This document shows positions 59,819 through 64,000 of a stretch of DNA of 64,000 bases, in pieces (within the stretch, counting starts at the first letter, position 1; the number at the start of each line of letters is the position of its first letter). Source of the stretch: Sphingomonas naphthae (GTDB lineage Bacteria; Pseudomonadota; Alphaproteobacteria; Sphingomonadales; Sphingomonadaceae); assembly GCF_028607085.1 (NCBI RefSeq), contig NZ_CP117411.1, forward strand, positions 1,984,001-2,048,000, given 5' to 3'. The position numbers and the translations under genes were made by a program. The notes beneath the pieces were generated by a model that was not told where the DNA came from, made no database searches, and saw only the letters and a list, made by a program, of their open reading frames with translations.

Positions 59819-60680
59819 AGCGCCACGCGCGGATGTGATCGATCTCCATCCGGGCGGGCATCACCGTCGTCGCGTCCGGGTCGCCCGGCCAATGGCCACC
59901 GATCGCAAGGTTGGCGAGCAGGTACATGGGTTTCGCCGCATCCTTGCTCGTCGGGATCGAGGCGGTCTTCCGGCCGTCGATATAATAATCGAGGGTCTCG
60001 GGCGTCCACAGCACGCCATAATCGTGGAATTGCGCCGCGGAGCCGTCCATCGCGACCTTGCGGGTGATCGCCTTTTGCAGCCTGGAATGGAGGCTCTGGA
60101 AGGCGGTGGTCGGCTTGTCGCCATGCGCCTCGATCACGTCGATCTCGGGCGGCCAGCCGCCGCCGGCGGGGAGCAGCCAGAAGGCGGGCCACACCCCCTT
60201 CCCCATCGTCCAGCGCGCGCGCATCTCGAAATAGCCATAGGCCTGCGAGAAGCTGCCGGCGGTGGTGATGAGGCCGGATGAGTAGCGCACGTCCTTCAGC
60301 GCGCTTTGCTGGATCTTGGCCGGCTGCTTGGCGAGCGCGGCCTGCACCCGGGCCTGCACCGGCGCCGGCAGCGGCCTGGCGGTGATCGTCAGGATGCCGC
60401 GCCGGATCGTGAAGGGATCGATGCCCGCGCCCAGAAACGCCTTGTCGAAATAGAGCTGCCTCTCGCGATTGCCGTAGAGGCTCCGCTTGGCGACATTCTC
60501 GCTGCGCTGGCCGGTGCCGCCGAAATTGGTCGTCCAGCGCGCCGGATCGAGCCGGGGGCTGTCGAAATTCTCGGTGAAGCTGGGCTCCAGCGCCAGCCCG
60601 GCCGGCGGATCGGCCCGCAGCGGCATCGCGCAGGCGAGCAGCGCCGTGGCGCAAAGGCCGGCGGGGGTCGCGAATCGCAT
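59799..60680 (-). CDS. Secreted glycoside hydrolase family 16
   Basis: 293-residue endoglycanase. The signal peptide ends near PLRADP (residues 1-23). The jelly-roll catalytic domain carries the GH16 signature EIDVIEAHG, with nucleophile Glu179, Asp181 and acid/base Glu184. LITTAGSFSQAYGYFEMRAR and KGVWPAFWLLP are typical just before it. GGAGAC precedes ATG 60680. Enzymes of this type (ExoK-like) trim or release exopolysaccharide; its place inside the EPS locus, antiparallel to the rest, favours that role over feeding. Confidence 0.93.
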   Translation of the reverse strand: MRFATPAGLCATALLACAMPLRADPPAGLALEPSFTENFDSPRLDPARWTTNFGGTGQRSENVAKRSLYGNRERQLYFDKAFLGAGIDPFTIRRGILTITARPLPAPVQARVQAALAKQPAKIQQSALKDVRYSSGLITTAGSFSQAYGYFEMRARWTMGKGVWPAFWLLPAGGGWPPEIDVIEAHGDKPTTAFQSLHSRLQKAITRKVAMDGSAAQFHDYGVLWTPETLDYYIDGRKTASIPTSKDAAKPMYLLANLAIGGHWPGDPDATTVMPARMEIDHIRAWRFRTPPG

Positions 60681-60867
60681 GTTGGTCTCCGTCTTCCGCT
60701 CCTCGCCTCGAGAGAGCCGTGAACGACGGGTCGCGGTGCAGAGCGCTTGGACGGGCAGGCGGTTCCGCCGCCCGCAACCGAAAAGCAATTTGCAATCGAT
60801 TCGCACGTGAAACGTGCCGTACGTACGACGGGCCGATAAAGAATGGCGGTTAACCGGCGTTTGTTCA

Positions 60868-60896
60868 TTGACGGGAAATATTCCGCACTGCAATAT
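60868..60896 (+). promoter_or_regulatory. Promoter of the priming sugar transferase gene
   Basis: TTGACG (60868-60873) and CAATAT (60891-60896) are separated by 17 bp, a good sigma70-like pair. The spacer holds TTCCGCACTGCAA (60881-60893), identical to 47191-47203. Upstream AATGGCGGTT (60842-60851) also occurs at 51301. Start codon about 70 bp downstream. Confidence 0.55.
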
Positions 60897-60967
60897 CAGC
60901 CTTGCCTTGAGAGATGCTTAGACGACTTGCGGGCCCCGCCTTTCCAGGGGTCGAAGGAGAACGGCAT

Positions 60968-62482
60968 ATGCGCCCAGCGGTGCATCTGGCTTTGAAGCCC
61001 AGTAACGACCTCGAACTCGCCTCGGCGGGTTCCCTGCCGGCCGGGCTGCGCGCTCGCGACCTCGACGTCGGGCGTCTGCCGCGACGGCTGGCCGGTCTCA
61101 CCCCCCATCTCGCGCGCCATGCCCGGATCACCACCGAGCTGGCGACGCTCACCGCCGTGCTGATGCTCGGCGGGTGGCTTTTCCCCTCGTGGTTGCAGGC
61201 GCGACCCGAGAGTTTCCTGTGGGCGACGGTGCTGTGGCTCGTCATCTACGCGGCGCTCTCCGTGGTCGGCCGGGGCGAGATTCTCGATCGCGAATCGAGC
61301 CGCATCGCCCAGCGGGTCGGCTATTGGCTGCAAGCCTCGGTCGTGCTGGTCATGCTGGCCTTCCTCGCCAAGGACAGCGTCGATCTGGCCCGCGCGTGGA
61401 TCCTCGCGTCGATCGTCACCGGCGGGGTCACGATCGCGGTTTTGACGCTGCTTTCCAATCGCTTGTCGACTTCGCTGCACCGCAACGGATCGCTCGGCGA
61501 CCGGCTCGCCATCTACGGCACCGACGGGCGGATCGAGCATCTGATCCACATCCTGCGCGAGAAGGCCAAGAGCTATCAGATCGACAGCGTGTTCGACGAG
61601 GAGCGCGAGGAATGTTCGGGCCATGTCGGCGGCTTCGAGATTTCGCGCGGGCTCGACCGGCTGATCGCCCGCGCCAAGGCCGGCCATGTCGACGCGATCC
61701 TGCTCAACATCCCCTGGTCCGAACAGGGCCGCATCCAGGATGTCGTGGCACGGCTGGAGGAGGTGAACGTCGACGTTCTGCTCACGCCCTCCGAATTGCA
61801 ATTCGCCGGACGCGGGCTCCAGATCGCGCGCTGCGGCCCGCTCTCGACGATCGCGCTCTACCAGCGGCCGATGCAGGGCATCGGCGCGGTGCTGAAGATC
61901 GTGATGGACCGGGCGGCGGCGCTGTGCGCGCTGATCTTCTTCGCGCCGCTGATGTTCCTCGTCGCCGCCGCGATCAAGTTCGACTCGCCCGGCCCGGTGT
62001 TCTTCAAGCAGCGCCGGCGCGGCATGAACAACGTGCCGTTCGACGTGTATAAATTCCGCAGCATGCACCATGCGGCGGCCGACCAGAATGCCGACAAATT
62101 GGTGGTGCGCGGCGATGCGCGGGTCACGCGGCTTGGCGCCTTCCTGCGCGCCTCCAGCCTCGACGAACTGCCCCAGCTCATCAACATCCTGAAGGGCGAG
62201 ATGTCGCTCGTCGGCCCGCGCCCGCATGCCTACGGCGCCAAGGCCGCCGATCGCCTCTACGAAGAGGTCGTCGGCCGCTATCCGGCGCGCCATCGCGTGC
62301 TGCCGGGGCTCACCGGGCTGGCGCAGGTGCGCGGTTTCCGGGGCAACACGCTGCACGAATCGGACATTACCAACCGCATCGACAGCGATCTGGAATATAT
62401 CGAACGCTGGTCGCTCTCGCTGGATATCGTAATCCTCGTGCGGACGGCGATCACGCTCTTCTTCCAGAAGCAGGCCTATTGA
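60968..62482 (+). CDS. Undecaprenyl-phosphate sugar-1-phosphate transferase (GumD/WbaP-like)
   Basis: 504-residue priming enzyme that transfers a hexose-1-phosphate (often glucose) to undecaprenyl phosphate, the first step of EPS repeat-unit synthesis. Four to five helices lie in the first about 150 residues, then a Rossmann-like central part (about 165-290). A further helix near 310-330 leads into the catalytic bacterial-sugar-transferase domain with SPGPVFFKQRRRGMNN, YKFRSMH, LDELPQLINILKGEMSLVGP and the closing helix. AAGGAG sets the start at 60968; the frame opens 54 bp earlier without a ribosome site. Confidence 0.95.
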   Translation: MRPAVHLALKPSNDLELASAGSLPAGLRARDLDVGRLPRRLAGLTPHLARHARITTELATLTAVLMLGGWLFPSWLQARPESFLWATVLWLVIYAALSVVGRGEILDRESSRIAQRVGYWLQASVVLVMLAFLAKDSVDLARAWILASIVTGGVTIAVLTLLSNRLSTSLHRNGSLGDRLAIYGTDGRIEHLIHILREKAKSYQIDSVFDEEREECSGHVGGFEISRGLDRLIARAKAGHVDAILLNIPWSEQGRIQDVVARLEEVNVDVLLTPSELQFAGRGLQIARCGPLSTIALYQRPMQGIGAVLKIVMDRAAALCALIFFAPLMFLVAAAIKFDSPGPVFFKQRRRGMNNVPFDVYKFRSMHHAAADQNADKLVVRGDARVTRLGAFLRASSLDELPQLINILKGEMSLVGPRPHAYGAKAADRLYEEVVGRYPARHRVLPGLTGLAQVRGFRGNTLHESDITNRIDSDLEYIERWSLSLDIVILVRTAITLFFQKQAY

Positions 62483-62572
62483 GGCGTCCGATCCGGGGGG
62501 ATCGGGCGGAATGAACGGGGTGGGCACAATCCGCCGGGCGCCGAACCGCCCGGCCGCGAGAGGAGCCACTGA

Positions 62573-63196
62573 ATGACGATAAAGCCGCGGACCGAGCCCA
62601 GGGCACCCCGCGCCCGGCGCCTGATCGCCGGCCTCGCGATCGGCCTCGCCGGGCTCGGCATGGTCGGCAGCGCGGGCGCGGCCGATGTGCCGCCGCCCAC
62701 GGCCAAGCCCACCGTGGATGCCGCGACCGCGCCCGATTACATGCTGGGCACCGGCGACAAGGTCCGCATCTCCGTCTTCGGCGAGGACCGGCTGACCGGC
62801 GAATATGTCGTGACGGGCGGCGGCAACATCAGCTTCCCGTTGATCGGCAACGTGCCCGCCAAGGGCATCTCGCTCGAGACATTGCAGGACACGATCCAGT
62901 CGCGGCTGGCGGCGGGCTATGTGCGCGATCCCAAGGTGAGCGCCGAAGTGCTCAACTATCGCCCCTTCTACATCTTCGGCGAGATCACCAAGCCCGGCGA
63001 ATATCCCTATACGATCGGGCTGACGGTGCAGCAGGCGGTCGCGATGGCGGGCGGCTTCAGCTATCGCGCCAACACCGAACGGGTCTTCATCAAGCAGGCG
63101 ATGGAGACGATCGAGAAGCCCGTGCGCATCAAGAAGACCGATCCCGTCGGCGTGAACCCCGGCGACACGATCCGCATCGGCGAGCGCTTCTTTTGA
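62573..63196 (+). CDS. Polysaccharide export protein (Wza/GumB-like, short form)
   Basis: 207-residue exported protein of the outer-membrane polysaccharide export family. An N-terminal hydrophobic signal (LIAGLAIGLAGLGMVGSAGA) ends near residue 36 with no lipobox Cys. The poly-export domain begins YMLGTGDKVRISVFGED near residue 54, followed by one SLBB-like repeat (YIFGEITKPGEYPYTIGLTV, about residue 130). It lacks the C-terminal outer-membrane helix of full Wza, as do GumB-type proteins. AGGAG precedes the ATG. Overlaps the next gene by 4 bp. Confidence 0.92.
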   Translation: MTIKPRTEPRAPRARRLIAGLAIGLAGLGMVGSAGAADVPPPTAKPTVDAATAPDYMLGTGDKVRISVFGEDRLTGEYVVTGGGNISFPLIGNVPAKGISLETLQDTIQSRLAAGYVRDPKVSAEVLNYRPFYIFGEITKPGEYPYTIGLTVQQAVAMAGGFSYRANTERVFIKQAMETIEKPVRIKKTDPVGVNPGDTIRIGERFF

Positions 63197-64000
63197 TCGC
63201 AGGCGGCCTCCGCCGCCGCCCGCCGGGCGCCGCCCCCCGCCCTGCCCCCGCCCCGCGCGGCGCGGCCCCGCGCGATGTGGCGCGGGGCCTGGCCCCCGGC
63301 CGGCGCGGCGAGGGCCGGCGCGACGATCTGTGGTTCGACACCTTCTGGGCATTCGGCACGATCGGCTCGCTGCTGTTCGTCACCCAGCTGACCGCGCTGG
63401 TGCCGGTGATCGTCACCGGGCTGCTCGTCCTCTATTTCCTGTGGCGGCGCGATCGCGTGCCGGCGATGCTGGCGGCCTCCTCGCTGATGCTGGCGCTGGC
63501 GCTGTTCGCGGTGATGTCGCGCTTCTGGTCGATCGATCCGGGGGCGACGACCTATTATGGCATCCAGTTTCTCATCACGGTGATGGCCGGCTGCGCGATC
63601 GGCGCGGGGCTCGATCGCGAGCGGGCCTTGCGCGGCGTGTTCCTCGCCTTCGCCGCCTTCGCCGGCGCCGGGCTGGTGTTCGGCCGCTTCGTGCGCTGGG
63701 GCGGGGGTGCGGCGGGCAGCAGCGCCTTCGCCGGGCTGGCGCAGGCCAAGAATACCGCCGGCGACACGGCGGCGGTGGGCGCGCTTTTTTCGGTGGCGAT
63801 GATCGTGCTGGCGTGGCGCAATCGCAACCTGCCCTACGGCCTGCTCGCCTTCTTCGTGCTGCCGCTGCAACTCTTCACCCTGGTCGTCGCGCGATCGGGC
63901 GGGGCGTTGCTGGGCGCGGCGATCGCGCTGCCGCTGTTCGTGGTGTGGGCGGGATCGATGCTGCTGCCGGCCGCCGCGCGCGTATCGGTCGCGGTGCTGT
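63193..64000 (+). CDS. O-antigen ligase/polymerase-like membrane protein (3' truncated)
   Basis: About 269 residues are visible and the frame runs off the right edge. A TTG start at 63193 overlaps the export-gene stop (TTGA). A proline/arginine-rich lead of about 40 residues is followed by hydrophobic helices: LWFDTFWAFGTIGSLLFVTQ, PVIVTGLLVLYFLW, an FLITVMAGCAIGAGL helix and later ones. FAGLAQAKNTAGDTAAVGALF and VVARSGGALLGAAI match the conserved loop and following helix of O-antigen ligases and Wzy-type polymerases (Wzy_C). It probably polymerises or transfers the EPS repeat unit. A GTG near 63277 is an alternative start. Confidence 0.8.
   Translation, partial: MIAGGLRRRPPGAAPRPAPAPRGAAPRDVARGLAPGRRGEGRRDDLWFDTFWAFGTIGSLLFVTQLTALVPVIVTGLLVLYFLWRRDRVPAMLAASSLMLALALFAVMSRFWSIDPGATTYYGIQFLITVMAGCAIGAGLDRERALRGVFLAFAAFAGAGLVFGRFVRWGGGAAGSSAFAGLAQAKNTAGDTAAVGALFSVAMIVLAWRNRNLPYGLLAFFVLPLQLFTLVVARSGGALLGAAIALPLFVVWAGSMLLPAAARVSVAVL

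Noticed and set aside
60896-63352. An 818-codon open frame on the minus strand opposite the sugar transferase and export genes
   Set aside because: It is likewise an antisense shadow with no recognisable motif; the plus-strand genes have full family signatures.
46074-64000. The EPS locus as a gellan/sphingan (gel/sps) cluster
   Set aside because: The dTDP-rhamnose set rmlABD and the typical gel glycosyltransferase order are absent; an RfbF-type CDP-sugar cassette is present instead.

Overview
The window is a high-GC chromosomal segment that reads as an alphaproteobacterium of the Sphingomonas group. This is inferred from the strongly GC-biased third positions, the coupled ispH / thrB-rnhA order, the solitary bioY, the intergenic paired palindromes typical of sphingomonads, and an exopolysaccharide (EPS) locus with a GumD-type priming transferase. 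No rRNA, CRISPR array, insertion sequence or phage gene was seen. One tRNA, tRNA-Ala(CGC), is present.

Layout. 1-8.9 kb: the end of an M28 peptidase, a TetR regulator and a tripartite RND efflux operon (small protein, membrane fusion protein, pump, outer-membrane factor). The operon has a recognisable promoter, operators and a tiny leader ORF. 9-15 kb: a solitary HerA-like ATPase, a glycine-zipper lipoprotein, a large autotransporter and a small lipoprotein. 15-22 kb: ispH, thrB, rnhA, a membrane acyltransferase, a threonine aldolase coupled to a DMT exporter, and an SDR-like enzyme. 22-30.5 kb: pepN, DedA, a SnoaL-like protein, tRNA-Ala, a DUF2171 protein, bioY, a peroxiredoxin and AMP nucleosidase. 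30.5-34.7 kb: an ECF sigma / anti-sigma / GMC oxidoreductase operon and an acyltransferase. 35-37.2 kb: serine O-acetyltransferase and a threonine-synthase-like PLP enzyme.

37.2-46 kb holds a probable citrate or tricarboxylate uptake locus: a TctE/TctD-like two-component pair, divergent from an orphan periplasmic binding protein, an OprP-like porin and a CitMHS carrier. An AbrB-family membrane protein follows, and then a coupled ATP-grasp enzyme and TerC membrane protein.

46-64 kb is an EPS locus: five glycosyltransferase genes (one a two-domain fusion), an acyltransferase, a four-gene nucleotide-sugar cassette (epimerase, glucose-1-phosphate cytidylyltransferase, SAF-domain oxidoreductase, RmlC-like epimerase), an FAD oxidoreductase, a secreted GH16 glycanase, the priming sugar-phosphate transferase, a Wza-like export protein and the start of an O-antigen-ligase/polymerase-like gene cut by the right edge.

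Most unusual are the CDP-sugar cassette without a visible 4,6-dehydratase, a near-identical promoter element in front of two separate EPS transcription units, the orphan binding protein in the citrate locus, the ATP-grasp/TerC pair, and the short leader ORF ahead of the efflux operon. All functional calls come from motifs read by eye; no database search was run.
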